Source: VYFG01 sp965203365 (GTDB lineage Bacteria; Pseudomonadota; Gammaproteobacteria; Arenicellales; Poriferihabitantaceae). Taken from it: a stretch of 64,000 bases of DNA. Positions within the stretch are counted from its first letter, which is position 1; each line of letters begins with the position of its first letter. A program made the translations under genes and the position numbers. Shown here in pieces: positions 48,099 to 58,008 of this stretch. The notes beneath the pieces were generated by a model. The model was given only the letters and a program-made list of their open reading frames with translations, had not been told where the DNA came from and did no database searches. The stretch spans positions 2,356,001-2,420,000 of the forward strand of contig OZ241878.1 in the NCBI GenBank assembly GCA_965203365.1, given 5' to 3'.

Positions 48099-48313
48099 GT
48101 GTAGAACGTAATCAAGTTTTCCAAGCGAAGTCGCGTGGTTGGTTTATGAATTCTGTCGCCAAGACTTGTTCTCTTTAAGAGCGATTCGGGATGTTCATGG
48201 CAGCAGGACCCGCATCCAATCTCAGGATGCTATTGGGTATTGCCTGAAATATTCGACAGCTTCAGCATGGTAATTCAATGTTCAGCCCACTCCGCTGATA
48301 CCGTTTTGATCTC

Positions 48314-49186
48314 TCAAATGAAAACCGGGTCGGACGTGATGATCAGTTCGGACAGATGGTGATGATGAGCGTTTTTCATCGACAACCGCACCGCCTCATA
48401 GTCATGTCGGCGCACCAGGTTGATAATCTCCGGGGCGGCATCATAAGTCATCATAAAAGTGGCCTGATGCTCGGCCAGCAATTCGAAAAGTCTTGAATGG
48501 TCAATATCGAAATGGGCATACAGTCGTGTTCCCGCCTGCTTTCCACCTTTGGCGGCATACGGAGGATCCAGAAAAACCACCGCTTTCCGACCCCACTGGC
48601 ATAAGAGCCGCGGCAGAAGCTCCATCCCATCTCCCTCGAAGAAGGTGATTCTATCAGAGTAGTCACGGATGGCAGAGAGCCTGGAGATCAGGGTATCCGG
48701 ATACCATCGGGAAAGGACACCTTTGCCATTTTCTCCTTGACGGCAAAATGAGGCCCCTGGGGCCAGAATACCTCCCCGCCTGGTCCGATTGAGTACCAAG
48801 GTGCGAAAAGCGTGCTCCTCCAAAGTGGTCGGTTCCTGCCTTTCCAGTGCCCTGAGTGTGGCGAGAGTCGGCTCAAAACCCGACAGCAGTTGCTGTAATT
48901 TCTTGCCCTGCTCCAGTGCCGCCTTCCAGAAGGCCGCCACATCCCGGTCCAGTTCCACCATGATGGCCGACTTGACCAGCCCTTCCATGACGGCGGTCAG
49001 GGAGACGATTCCCCCGCCGACAAATGGCTCCAGCAGAATTTCCGGTTGGGTCTGCTTCAGCCATGCCCGAATATGTGGTACCAACCAGGTCTTGCCGCCC
49101 GGATAACGGAGTGGACTGCGCTGAGGGACGGTGGCAACGTTGACAACCGGGATGCGCGAAACAGGAAAATCGGACAGCGAACTCAT
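48314..49186 (-). CDS. Dam-type DNA adenine methyltransferase
   Basis: Type II-like N6-adenine methyltransferase (alpha class) of 290 residues. It has motif I-region SPLRYPGGKTWLVP, LLEPFVGGGIVSLTA, the catalytic motif VVFLDPPYAAKGG and the target-loop region HFDIDHSRLFELL. The frame remains open to 49468, but the ATG at 49186 gives the expected Dam start. It lies 215 bases before the ParB-like gene on the same strand. It may modify sites that the neighbouring nuclease-like protein senses or avoids. Confidence 0.88.
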   Translation of the reverse strand: MSSLSDFPVSRIPVVNVATVPQRSPLRYPGGKTWLVPHIRAWLKQTQPEILLEPFVGGGIVSLTAVMEGLVKSAIMVELDRDVAAFWKAALEQGKKLQQLLSGFEPTLATLRALERQEPTTLEEHAFRTLVLNRTRRGGILAPGASFCRQGENGKGVLSRWYPDTLISRLSAIRDYSDRITFFEGDGMELLPRLLCQWGRKAVVFLDPPYAAKGGKQAGTRLYAHFDIDHSRLFELLAEHQATFMMTYDAAPEIINLVRRHDYEAVRLSMKNAHHHHLSELIITSDPVFI

Positions 49187-49707
49187 GGGTTCATAAACAT
49201 ATTGAAAGGGATGTTTGAACGCTTCAAAGGTTGTGGTGTCCGGGTCGATGTACGCCAGTCGGTGATAATACGGTGGTTTTGGGCTGAACACTTGGTCACC
49301 CAGGTGATCGGGTTTCCCGACCGGCTGGAACCCATTGGATGCGCTGACAGGTTGTGGAGAAGTCGGCCCATATGAACTCCGGGAGCGGTTAGTGAAGAGC
49401 ATCTGCCTGTTCGTACGGGGACGATCCGAAACCGCCATGAGCGAACTTGATTCACCGCTCCGGCACAAGATGCAGGGTTTGGCCCCCCATCGACTGCTTG
49501 GGCGACGGCCGGACTTTAAGCAGGCAGTCTGTCGCGCCCCGATCAGTGCTCGACTGTAACCGCCTGAAATTTAGCCAACACCGCCACATGCGCTGAAAAG
49601 GGGCCACATCCGGCCTGGCAGACCCGCTCACCACCTCTTCGAATTGCAGGCATTGAAAATTCAGGCTAGCATTCCGCAATCTGTCAGTTCACACTTACAA
49701 ACGGTCA
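49187..49707. other. Intergenic upstream of the methylase and rnfB-like genes
   Basis: The methylase frame remains open back to 49468 without family-like sequence. No other gene is supported. The region should carry divergent promoters for the methylase and the rnfB-like gene. Confidence 0.4.
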
Positions 49708-50367
49708 TTGACTCCATTTTACTCCAATCGCATTGATCAAATTGATCGATTGCTGCCCCAAACCCAATGTACGCAATGCGGGTATCCCCGATGTCGGGAC
49801 TATGCCGCCGCCATTGACGCCAACGAGGCGGACATCAACCAGTGTCCACCGGGAGCACAGATCACTATCCAGGCCTTGGCCACATTCACCGGCAAGCCAC
49901 CCAAACCCCTGAATCCGAGTCATGGCGCAGTGGAACCCAAGATGGTGGCCCTCATCGACGAATCGGCCTGTATCGGCTGCAAGCTCTGCCTCCAGGCCTG
50001 TCCAGTCGACTGCATCATTGGTGCCAATAAACGCATGCATACCGTCATCGCAGGAGAATGCACCGGGTGCAAGCTGTGCGTGCCGGTCTGCCCCACTGAC
50101 TGTATCCGCTTGATGCCGGCTCCATTGCCGGACCCGGCGACTGCCCCCAGTCTGTGGCCGGCATTCTCACAAGACCAGATCGATCAGGCGCGAAGGAAGA
50201 CCGCGCAGAAACTGTCGCGTGACCGCGCCGGCACAAAGTGGCCGAAAGCGAACTCCGCTGCCCACTCACGCCAGACCCTGCAACAGGAAATTCAGGCGGC
50301 ACTGGTGCGAAAGAGCCGAAGTCGAAGGAAAGGAAGTTTGAGTCGGACGAGCGGAACAGACCGATGA
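49708..50367 (+). CDS. rnfB: Soluble RnfB-like ferredoxin-domain protein
   Basis: The 219-residue protein starts with an Fe-S motif of the RnfB type (QCTQCGYPRCRDYA), followed after a short linker by two 4Fe-4S ferredoxin motifs, CIGCKLCLQACPVDC and CTGCKLCVPVCPTDC. It lacks the N-terminal membrane helix of the RnfB subunit of the full Rnf complex, and no other rnf gene is near. Such short forms occur next to nth in many beta- and gammaproteobacteria. A TTG start at 49708 is used. Its stop overlaps nth (ATGA), so it is cotranslated with endonuclease III. Confidence 0.88.
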   Translation: MTPFYSNRIDQIDRLLPQTQCTQCGYPRCRDYAAAIDANEADINQCPPGAQITIQALATFTGKPPKPLNPSHGAVEPKMVALIDESACIGCKLCLQACPVDCIIGANKRMHTVIAGECTGCKLCVPVCPTDCIRLMPAPLPDPATAPSLWPAFSQDQIDQARRKTAQKLSRDRAGTKWPKANSAAHSRQTLQQEIQAALVRKSRSRRKGSLSRTSGTDR

Positions 50368-51026
50368 CACCCCAGGAGATCGACACCTTGTTCGCCCGAC
50401 TGAAGGCACAACTACCGCAACCGACCACTGAACTTTCCTATGGATCCCCCTTCGAGCTATTGGTGGCGGTCATCCTGTCCGCTCAGGCAACCGATGTGTC
50501 CGTCAATCGGGCGACCGAACAGCTCTTTTCCGTGGCGAGGACCCCGGCGGCCATCCTCAAACTTGGCGTCAAGGGACTCACCCCCTATATCCAGGCGATC
50601 GGCCTTTTCAATACCAAGGCAAAAAACATCATCCGAACCTGTCAGATCCTGCTGGAACGGCATGCGGGAAAGGTGCCAGATGACCGGGCTTCACTCGAAG
50701 CCTTGCCGGGCGTCGGCCGAAAAACCGCTAATGTGATTCTCAACACGGCTTTCGGCCAGCCGACGATTGCCGTCGATACCCACATCTTCCGGGTCGCCAA
50801 CCGGCTGGGGCTGGCGCCGGGCAAAAATGTACGGGAAGTCGAGCATCGGCTGCTGGAAGTCGTTCCGGATGCCTACCGGATGCATGCCCATCACTGGCTG
50901 ATCCTGCATGGCCGCTACATCTGCACGGCCCGAAAACCCAAGTGTCCGCAATGCCCGGTCCAAGATATCTGCCCATCCGTCGTTTTCGACACCCCGGATG
51001 TCGACAGGGTGACCCGGCCGATATGA
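50364..51026 (+). CDS. nth: Endonuclease III
   Basis: Nth is a bifunctional DNA glycosylase/AP-lyase for oxidised pyrimidines. The 220-residue product has the helix-hairpin-helix LPGVGRKTANVIL with the catalytic Lys and, downstream, the catalytic Asp in VDTHIFRVANRLG. A C-terminal 4Fe-4S cluster has the spacing C-x6-C-x2-C-x5-C in CTARKPKCPQCPVQDICP. The ATG at 50364 overlaps the rnfB-like stop; a start at 50238 would add unconserved residues. Confidence 0.95.
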   Translation: MTPQEIDTLFARLKAQLPQPTTELSYGSPFELLVAVILSAQATDVSVNRATEQLFSVARTPAAILKLGVKGLTPYIQAIGLFNTKAKNIIRTCQILLERHAGKVPDDRASLEALPGVGRKTANVILNTAFGQPTIAVDTHIFRVANRLGLAPGKNVREVEHRLLEVVPDAYRMHAHHWLILHGRYICTARKPKCPQCPVQDICPSVVFDTPDVDRVTRPI

Positions 51027-51212
51027 GAGAGGGTCGATATCGCTTCCTCGTCCGAGACCCCATGGTTCCCGGGTGCGGCGAAATCGGCACGATCCGGCGA
51101 CCGGCCCGGCGTTCTGCATTCCCGAAACCCGATGCATGACTTTTGTCCAAATTTCGGGTGATGGCTGATGATTCCGGTGACCCCAAGCTTCGGCTGGCGA
51201 CCCGACTGACGG

Positions 51213-51218
51213 TATAAT
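51213..51218 (+). promoter_or_regulatory. -10 element upstream of arsS
   Basis: A consensus TATAAT lies 26 bases before the ATG of the radical SAM gene. The -35 is weak (near 51189-51195). Confidence 0.5.
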
Positions 51219-51243
51219 TGAGGCATTCATCCTTTTCCCATCC

Positions 51244-52209
51244 ATGGATAATCGCGTTCAACATCAGTTCAGCCTGACCCTGGCCGAGCACGGCTGTTTC
51301 CCACTGACTCGTCACCGTCTGTCCGAGTTGCAGATCAATCTCGGTTATCTCTGCAATCAAGCCTGCGAACATTGTCATGTGGAGGCCGGTCCCAAACGGA
51401 CCGAACTGATGACGCAGGAAACCATGGAACGCATCGTGGACTGGACGATGCGATATGGAGTGAAGAAAGTCGATCTGACCGGCGGTGCACCGGAACTCAA
51501 TCCGCACTTTCGCTGGTTCGTGGACACTCTGCAGTCCAACGGGGTCACCATCACCTCCCGCTGCAACATTACCGTATTGTTTGAACCGAACCAAGAAGAT
51601 CTGGCGGAGTGGTATGCCACACGCTCGGTGCGACTGGTGTGCTCCCTGCCTTGCTATTCGCCGGCAAATGTCGACCAGCAACGGGGAAAAGGCGTATTCG
51701 ACAAGAGTATCGACGGCCTGAAAAAGCTCAATGCACTCGGGTACGGCATTCAACCGGATAAAACCGTTGATCTGGTCTACAACCCGGTCGGTCCGGTGCT
51801 GCCTCCGGATCAGAAGAGCCTGGAGCAGGATTACCGGGGTCAACTTAGGCAACAGTTCGGCATCGAGTTCAACCACCTGCTGACCATCACGAACCTGCCC
51901 ATCAACCGGTTTGCCCACTATCTGAAACGCACCGGACAACTGGAAAGCTACATGCAGTTGTTGGCGGACAACTTCAATCCAGCCACCATATCCCCCCTGA
52001 TGTGCCGCCATCTGTTGAGTGTGGACTGGCAGGGCTACGTATATGACTGCGATTTCAACCAAATGCTCGGTCTGGCCATGGCCAATCACAAACGTCCTTT
52101 GTGGGACTTGGATTCCTCTTCGCTGGAAGGCAGTCGCGTCACCGTGGGCAATCATTGCTATGGCTGTACAGCCGGTGCGGGCAGCAGTTGTGGAGGCGCA
52201 CTGGCCTGA
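51244..52209 (+). CDS. arsS: Radical SAM/Cys-rich protein, arsenosugar synthesis ArsS-type
   Basis: The 321-residue protein has the radical SAM cluster motif CNQACEHCHVEAGP near residue 38. The family segments VDLTGGAPELNPHFRW, SRCNITVLFE and SLPCYSPANVDQQRGKGVF follow. The C-terminal Cys-rich DUF3641-like part has YDCDFNQMLG and HCYGCTAGAGSSCGG. ArsS proteins add adenosyl groups to dimethylarsenite and related compounds. Neither an arsenic methyltransferase nor other ars gene is next to it, so its substrate in this organism is inferred from family. Confidence 0.92.
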   Translation: MDNRVQHQFSLTLAEHGCFPLTRHRLSELQINLGYLCNQACEHCHVEAGPKRTELMTQETMERIVDWTMRYGVKKVDLTGGAPELNPHFRWFVDTLQSNGVTITSRCNITVLFEPNQEDLAEWYATRSVRLVCSLPCYSPANVDQQRGKGVFDKSIDGLKKLNALGYGIQPDKTVDLVYNPVGPVLPPDQKSLEQDYRGQLRQQFGIEFNHLLTITNLPINRFAHYLKRTGQLESYMQLLADNFNPATISPLMCRHLLSVDWQGYVYDCDFNQMLGLAMANHKRPLWDLDSSSLEGSRVTVGNHCYGCTAGAGSSCGGALA

Positions 52210-52559
52210 ATCGGGAACAGCCCATCCCTCCTGAGTCCTGAGTCCCGGTCTGGCTGACAAACAGTCCACTCTGATACAGCACCGGAACCCAGTCTTCGCG
52301 AAGCCGGTCACCCTGTTTCATACCATGTCCCGGGAAAGCGGGTGACGTTCGGCCTGGTCGCTGGACATAACGCGCATCATCTCCGACCAGACGAACGGAA
52401 AAGACCCGGCCCACACCATCCATCACGCGTTCCGGAAACCGGCCACCTGACGCCCCCTATCGGGAAAGCCTGTTGCGAAGGACGAACAGAACCTGAATCT
52501 GCCCTTCGACTGATCCGATCGGTCACCGACCCCGGCGCCAGTCGGTTCTCCCTGAAACA
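52210..52559. other. Intergenic between convergent arsS and pgi
   Basis: No supported gene. Short frames on both strands lack family features. Termination of both flanking genes is expected here but no clear hairpin with T-run is seen. Confidence 0.4.
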
Positions 52560-54224
52560 CTATGATCCGAAGTCGGGATGTCCGACTGGAAATCCCAATC
52601 GTGCCAACAGGCCTCGGGTAGCGGGGTCGAGAGCAGTCGTCGAGTCGCCCCCGGTCAGTACCTGACCAATATCCGTCGCCAATTCCTTGCCGAGCTCGAC
52701 CCCCCACTGATCAAAGGAGCAGACCTGCCAAACCACCCCTTGGACAAAGACTTTGTGCTCATACAAGGCAATCAACGCCCCGAGCGTTTGCGGGGTCAGA
52801 GCATCCAGAATGATCATGTTGCTGGGTCGGTTGCCAGGATAGACTCGATGGGGTGCCTGCCGGCGCCACATTTCGGCATCCGGATGCGGTGTCGCATCCT
52901 CATGTCGCATCCGGTGCGCCGGCCGACCGGTCATCAGAGCGGTCGATTGTGCCGCCGCATTCGCCAGCAGCTGTTGATGCATGGCCTCCGGCGCATCTGG
53001 GGCGCGTTTCACCACGATGAAGTCCACCGGGATCACTTCACTCCCCATATGCAGTTGCTGGAAGAAAGTGTGCTGTGCATGGGTTCCGACCGCCCCCCAG
53101 ATCACGGGACAGGTGTCCCAGGACACCTCTTCTCCATACCATGTCACCCGTTTGCCGTTACTTTCCATCTCCATTTGCTGCAGAAAGGCGGGAAGCAACG
53201 CCAGGCTCTGAGCGTACGGTATAACCGCCTGGCTGGATGCCCCCCGAAAATTGCGGCACCAGATGCCGGTCATCGCCAGCAGAACCGGCAGGTTGTGCTC
53301 AAATGGGGCGTTGAGGAAATGCTGATCCATCGCATGCCCGCCTTTGAGCAATGCCCGAAACCCATCCATCCCAATCTTGAGTGCAATGGAAATCCCCATG
53401 GCAGACCACAGGGAGAATCGGCCGCCGACCCAGGTGGGCAAGGGCAATATGTTGTCGGGGACAAACCCAAAATCCACAGCCCGGTCGCGGTGGCCGGTCA
53501 CCGCCACCCAGTGCTTCTCGGCCCCCGGACCACGGCCGGGCGACAGCCCCAGCCACTGCCCCGCCAACTCGGCATTCAGCAAAGTCTCCGAGGTGGTGAA
53601 CGATTTGGAAGCCAGAATGAAGAGCGTGGTCTCGGGATCGGCATCCCGAACCGCCTCGTGGAAATCGTCAGCATCCAGGTGGGAGACGAAGCGAACCTCA
53701 GGTCCTTGGGGGTTCTGGTCAGAGAGTGCCTGGCAGACCATGGCTGGGCCCAGATGCGAGCCGCCGATACCGATATTCACCACCGTGCGGATGGGCTTGT
53801 GGGTATGACCCCGCCACTGACCGGACCGCACGGCGGAGACCAGGACTTCCATCCGGTCTAGCACCTCTTCGACTGCCCTTTGCACCGCCGCGGGAGCCAG
53901 GGCGGGAATATTCCGTTCCGTCGCCCGCAGGGCGGTATGCAGAACCGCCACCCCCTCGGTCGCATTGATTTTCTCCCCCCGAAACTGACGCGCCCGCCAA
54001 CCCGCCACATCAGACACCCGGGCCAGATCCAGCAGCAGTTCCCGCGTTTCGGCATCCACATTGTGCCTGGAATAGTCGAGAAATAACCCCGCCGCTTCCG
54101 CGGAATGGGTCTGCAACCGATCCGGGTCATCACGAAACAGGGTTTCAATCCGGCGGTCGGCGGTCTTTCGGGCATGCTCCGAAAGGCAACGCCATGGCGA
54201 CAGGCAGTCAAGTCGGATGGTCAT
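52560..54224 (-). CDS. pgi: Glucose-6-phosphate isomerase
   Basis: Pgi interconverts glucose-6-phosphate and fructose-6-phosphate. The 554-residue product has the family segments NIGIGGSHLGPAMVCQAL, FILASKSFTTSETLLNAE, VGGRFSLWSAMGISIAL, and the late SFDQWGVELGKELA. The catalytic Glu is in NGKRVTWYGEEVSWD and the His in VGTHAQHTFFQ. The ATG at 54224 gives the usual start. It follows glpD on the same strand with a 147-base gap and probably ends the glycerol operon or has its own promoter. Confidence 0.95.
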   Translation of the reverse strand: MTIRLDCLSPWRCLSEHARKTADRRIETLFRDDPDRLQTHSAEAAGLFLDYSRHNVDAETRELLLDLARVSDVAGWRARQFRGEKINATEGVAVLHTALRATERNIPALAPAAVQRAVEEVLDRMEVLVSAVRSGQWRGHTHKPIRTVVNIGIGGSHLGPAMVCQALSDQNPQGPEVRFVSHLDADDFHEAVRDADPETTLFILASKSFTTSETLLNAELAGQWLGLSPGRGPGAEKHWVAVTGHRDRAVDFGFVPDNILPLPTWVGGRFSLWSAMGISIALKIGMDGFRALLKGGHAMDQHFLNAPFEHNLPVLLAMTGIWCRNFRGASSQAVIPYAQSLALLPAFLQQMEMESNGKRVTWYGEEVSWDTCPVIWGAVGTHAQHTFFQQLHMGSEVIPVDFIVVKRAPDAPEAMHQQLLANAAAQSTALMTGRPAHRMRHEDATPHPDAEMWRRQAPHRVYPGNRPSNMIILDALTPQTLGALIALYEHKVFVQGVVWQVCSFDQWGVELGKELATDIGQVLTGGDSTTALDPATRGLLARLGFPVGHPDFGS

Positions 54225-54371
54225 GGGACACCATGGACAGTCGGGAGGGGGGGCGGATGCAAAGACCCCCGTCATCCCCATCCCCGATACGACGTTTCGA
54301 AGCCCCCAGTATACCAACTTCCACAACAACTCCCGAGCCACCCCCCTGTCCCCGAGTGGGGGAGTGATCGG

Positions 54372-55985
54372 TTATCCGAGCTCCCGGCCCCCGAAATAGT
54401 CTTCAAATTTCGCCGCCCCCTGATCACCGAACAGTCGATCACACATCGCCCGCATTCCCTCCATCTGCCTCAGCTCGTCATGCCGATACAGCAACGCCAG
54501 CTTGGAGCGCCGCCGCAGGAGGTCCTCCAGGGTCACGATCATTTCCTGATGACGCAGATAATCAATCTCACACCAGCGCAATCCGGTTCCGGCAACGGCA
54601 GGAGCGGCCAAGGATGGATCATGGCGGATCTGATCCAAAATCGCCTGCGCATGCGGACCATACCGCCTCCATAAGCGCTCCGCAAGGGGTTCGCCGGTGT
54701 CTTCAGCCCGGTTTTCCGTCATGCCAACCATTCGGGCCTGCTCCAGAAAGTCTTGCTTCGCCAGTGCGCCCGGTTCATCGTATCCAGGGACGGGGCCGGG
54801 CCCCAGTGGCACCCCCAGTCGGACCACTTCCCGGCAGACTTCATCTCCCACATTGAGGCAGTCGGTCAGTTTCCCCCCGAAAATGCTGATCTGTCGATTC
54901 GTGCTGTCCGTCTCGACGACATGTCGACGGGACAGTTGAAGAAAATCCAGGGTGTCAGCGGCTCCTTTGCGGACCGCCAGTGGCCGAACGCCACACCGCT
55001 CAGAAATGATATCGGCCCGGGTCAAGACCTTGGGCAAGGTCAGCATGGTATTGATATTGGACAACACAAAATCCCTGTCTTGATCGGTGACCTGGGTTTC
55101 CGGGGTGTCCACCCGGGTGTCCGTGGTGCCGATACAGGTACGATTGGCCATTGGAATGACAAAGAACAGACGTCCATCATCCGCAAAAAAGGCCAACACC
55201 TTGCCACTTTCGCCGATACGGGGAACCATCAGATGGATACCCTTCGAAAGGACATGTCGGTGGCGGGTGACAATCCCCGCCCTTTCGTTCAACGAGTCCA
55301 CATAGGCCCCCGTGGCATTGATCAGCACCTTGCAGCGGATATGCAGATCCTGTCCGCTGGTCCGATCCCTGGCGGTGACCTGCCACTGTGGGTTTCCTGC
55401 ACGCAATGTCATCACTTCGACATAATTGGCCGCTCGCCCCCCATGGTCCAGCGCCAGACGGATGAAACCGAAGACAAACCGGGCATCGTTATCGCACAGA
55501 TAGGCATCCGAATATTCGAGCCCACCGGTACAGTGACCAGTATTGATGACCGGTTCCACCGCCTGGACAGTCGACGGACGCAGATAGCGGGGTGGACAGG
55601 TACGCCCGCGTCCAATCAACCAGTATAACCACGCCCCGGCCCACATCACCCCGGGGTGATGACGGAATCCCCGGGGGATGGTGGTCAAAAACCGGATTTC
55701 CTGAATGGAGGCGGGGAACCGTTTCATTAGTTCATTACGGGCCTTGCACAATTCCGAAACCAGACCGAACTGGTAGTTTTCCAGGTACTTCACCCCTCCC
55801 CAGATCAAATTGGAGGAATGCTGACTGGTCAGTCCGGCAAAATCCCGGGCCTCCACCAGGCCGGTTTTCACTCCTCTCGCCGCCAAGGCAGCAGCACACA
55901 CGGCCCCATTGATTCCGCCGCCAACAATCAGCACATCCAGTGGCCCCCGGGAGAGTGCCTCAATGTTTTGTTGACGCAAGTCCAT
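54372..55985 (-). CDS. glpD: Aerobic glycerol-3-phosphate dehydrogenase
   Basis: GlpD is a membrane-peripheral FAD enzyme that oxidises glycerol-3-phosphate to dihydroxyacetone phosphate and reduces quinone. The 537-residue product has the FAD-binding dinucleotide fold VLIVGGGINGAVCAAALAARG near residues 18-40, followed by FAGLTSQHSSNLIWGGVKYL and NATGAYVDSL. It also has the substrate-domain segment GTTDTRVDTPETQVTDQD and a C-terminal helical part with WCEIDYLRHQEM. The ATG at 55985 gives the proper N-terminus. It belongs to the minus-strand glp operon that supplies its substrate. Confidence 0.95.
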   Translation of the reverse strand: MDLRQQNIEALSRGPLDVLIVGGGINGAVCAAALAARGVKTGLVEARDFAGLTSQHSSNLIWGGVKYLENYQFGLVSELCKARNELMKRFPASIQEIRFLTTIPRGFRHHPGVMWAGAWLYWLIGRGRTCPPRYLRPSTVQAVEPVINTGHCTGGLEYSDAYLCDNDARFVFGFIRLALDHGGRAANYVEVMTLRAGNPQWQVTARDRTSGQDLHIRCKVLINATGAYVDSLNERAGIVTRHRHVLSKGIHLMVPRIGESGKVLAFFADDGRLFFVIPMANRTCIGTTDTRVDTPETQVTDQDRDFVLSNINTMLTLPKVLTRADIISERCGVRPLAVRKGAADTLDFLQLSRRHVVETDSTNRQISIFGGKLTDCLNVGDEVCREVVRLGVPLGPGPVPGYDEPGALAKQDFLEQARMVGMTENRAEDTGEPLAERLWRRYGPHAQAILDQIRHDPSLAAPAVAGTGLRWCEIDYLRHQEMIVTLEDLLRRRSKLALLYRHDELRQMEGMRAMCDRLFGDQGAAKFEDYFGGRELG

Positions 55986-56025
55986 CCATTCGTCTCGTCG
56001 AGGGGACTCCGGGGCTAGCGATCCG

Positions 56026-56319
56026 TCAGACCCACCGGAACACGAACAGCCACCACGCCAGGGATAGGCCCAGCGGAGCCCACAAGGGGGTACCCACCAG
56101 GCCCAACCATCCCATGTGAATGAAACCCGTCCCCAGCCAGCTGATGAACAAGCGGTCTCCCCGGGTGGTATCCAGCCCGAAAACCCCCCGACTGGGCATT
56201 CCAGAGGGACGCAATCTCTCCCAAACCCCGATGGCGGCGACCGACAGCCCCACCGCCAGAAAAAAGGCAGCCGTGGGCCAGGTCCAGGCCATCCAGGTGA
56301 GATCGAATAGCGTGTGCAT
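56026..56319 (-). CDS. DUF2160 small membrane protein of the glycerol ABC system
   Basis: The 97-residue protein has about three hydrophobic segments (WTWPTAAFFLAVGLSVAAIG, LFISWLGTGFIHMGWLGLVG, LGLSLAWWLFVF). It matches the DUF2160 family, which is found between the permease and binding-protein genes of glycerol ABC operons. It lies 12 bases after glpQ. Its role is unknown but its genetic location implies the transporter. Confidence 0.85.
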   Translation of the reverse strand: MHTLFDLTWMAWTWPTAAFFLAVGLSVAAIGVWERLRPSGMPSRGVFGLDTTRGDRLFISWLGTGFIHMGWLGLVGTPLWAPLGLSLAWWLFVFRWV

Positions 56320-56331
56320 GATCGGCGGTTC

Positions 56332-57141
56332 CTAGACCCTTCCCAAGGCGAAGCCTCGGGCAATGTAGTGTCGAACGAAGTAGATCACAAAGCCTCCGGG
56401 GATAATGGTCAGGGTACCGGCGGCGGCCAGCAGTCCCAGTTCATATCCGGCAGTACTCGCCGTCCGGGTCATGGTCGCGGCAATGGGCTTGGCTTCCACT
56501 GCGGTCAGGGTCTTGGCCAGCAGCAACTCCACCCAGGAGTACATGAAGCAAAAGAACATCGCCACGCCGATCCCGGCAGCAATCGTCGGGATGAAGATAC
56601 GCACAAAGAACCGCCAGAACGAATAGCCATCCAGATAGGCCGTCTCATCGAGTTCCTTGGGGACGCCCGACATGAAGCCTTCCAGAATCCAGACCGCCAA
56701 CGGAATGTTGAACAGGCAGTGGGCCAGCGCCACTCCGACATGGGTATCAAACAGGCCAATCGCGGAATAGAGCTGATAAAACGGCAACGCGAACACGGCG
56801 GGCGGGGCCATGCGATTGGTCAGCAGCCAGAAAAACAGGTGCTTGTCCCCCAGGAACCGATAGCGGGAAAAAGCATAGGCGGCCGGCAGGGCGACGGCCA
56901 CGGACAGGACGGTATTGATGACCACATAACCGATGGAGTTGAAGTAGCCGGTGTACCAGGTCGGGTCCGTGAAGATCTTGCGGTAGTTGTCCAGGGTGAA
57001 TTCTCTTGGCCACAAGGAGAAGACCCCCAGAATTTCGTTGGTCGTCTTGAACGACATGCTGACCAGCCAGTAGATAGGCAGCATCAAAAAGATGATATAC
57101 AGCGTCGTGACCAATGCCTTGCCGGTGCGTTGATCCCACAT
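56332..57141 (-). CDS. glpQ: Glycerol ABC transporter permease GlpQ
   Basis: The 269-residue protein is a MalG-type inner-membrane permease with about six membrane segments and the EAA loop EGFMSGVPKELDETAYLDGYSF, which docks the ATPases. It starts 3 bases after the glpP stop. It forms the membrane channel with GlpP and is fed by GlpV. Confidence 0.93.
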   Translation of the reverse strand: MWDQRTGKALVTTLYIIFLMLPIYWLVSMSFKTTNEILGVFSLWPREFTLDNYRKIFTDPTWYTGYFNSIGYVVINTVLSVAVALPAAYAFSRYRFLGDKHLFFWLLTNRMAPPAVFALPFYQLYSAIGLFDTHVGVALAHCLFNIPLAVWILEGFMSGVPKELDETAYLDGYSFWRFFVRIFIPTIAAGIGVAMFFCFMYSWVELLLAKTLTAVEAKPIAATMTRTASTAGYELGLLAAAGTLTIIPGGFVIYFVRHYIARGFALGRV

Positions 57142-57144
57142 GAC

Positions 57145-58008
57145 CTAGTGCCCCTCGTTTCTCATCATCAGGGTATAGAACACCCAACACACCAACAGGA
57201 CCACCAGAAAATAGATCAGCGACATGGCCGCCGCCGGCCCGAGGTCGAACTGGCCCAGCGCAATCTTGACCAGATCGATGGACAGGAAGGTTGTGGTATT
57301 GCCGGGGCCTCCCCCAGTCAACACGAACGGCTCGGTGTAGATCATGAAACTGTCCATGAACCGAAGGAGGATCGCGATGATCAGGACCCGTTTGAGCTTG
57401 GGCAGTTGGATGAACCGGAAGACCGCCCAGGCACTGGCTCCGTCGATTCGCGCCGCCTGATAGTAGGCATCCGGGATGGAACACAGCCCGGCATAGGTCA
57501 ACAGCACCACCAGTGATGTCCAATGCCAGACATCCATGACGATGGTGGTGATCCAGGCGGAAACCGGCTGCTGGGTGAAGTTGTAGTCCACTCCAAGGTG
57601 GTTGACTACCCTACCCAGCAACCCAATGTCCGGCAAGGCGAAAATGTTCCACATCGCCCCCACCACGTTCCAGGGAATCAGAAGCGGAAGCGCCATCAGC
57701 ACCAGGCAGACCGATACCCAGATCCCCTGCCGGGGCATACACAGCGCCACGGCAATACCCAGTGGAACCTCAATCAACAGGATCGTGAATGTGAACGCCA
57801 GTTGCCGCAACAGCGACGCCTGAAACCGCTCTGAACGCAACACATCCTCGAACCAACCCATGCCATGCCAAAAGAAGAGGTTGTTGCCAAAGGTTTCCTG
57901 GACCGAATAGTTCACCACCGTCATGAGCGGAATCAGCGCATTGAACGCCACCAACAGGACGACGGGAACGACCAGCCACCAGGCGTGTGGATTGTCCAGC
58001 TTATTCAT
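57145..58008 (-). CDS. glpP: Glycerol ABC transporter permease GlpP
   Basis: The 287-residue protein is a MalF-type permease with about six membrane segments and the EAA loop GLCSIPDAYYQAARIDGASAW. The ATG at 58008 overlaps the stop of glpT by eight bases; the longer frame to 58119 is not family-like. It pairs with GlpQ. Confidence 0.93.
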   Translation of the reverse strand: MNKLDNPHAWWLVVPVVLLVAFNALIPLMTVVNYSVQETFGNNLFFWHGMGWFEDVLRSERFQASLLRQLAFTFTILLIEVPLGIAVALCMPRQGIWVSVCLVLMALPLLIPWNVVGAMWNIFALPDIGLLGRVVNHLGVDYNFTQQPVSAWITTIVMDVWHWTSLVVLLTYAGLCSIPDAYYQAARIDGASAWAVFRFIQLPKLKRVLIIAILLRFMDSFMIYTEPFVLTGGGPGNTTTFLSIDLVKIALGQFDLGPAAAMSLIYFLVVLLVCWVFYTLMMRNEGH

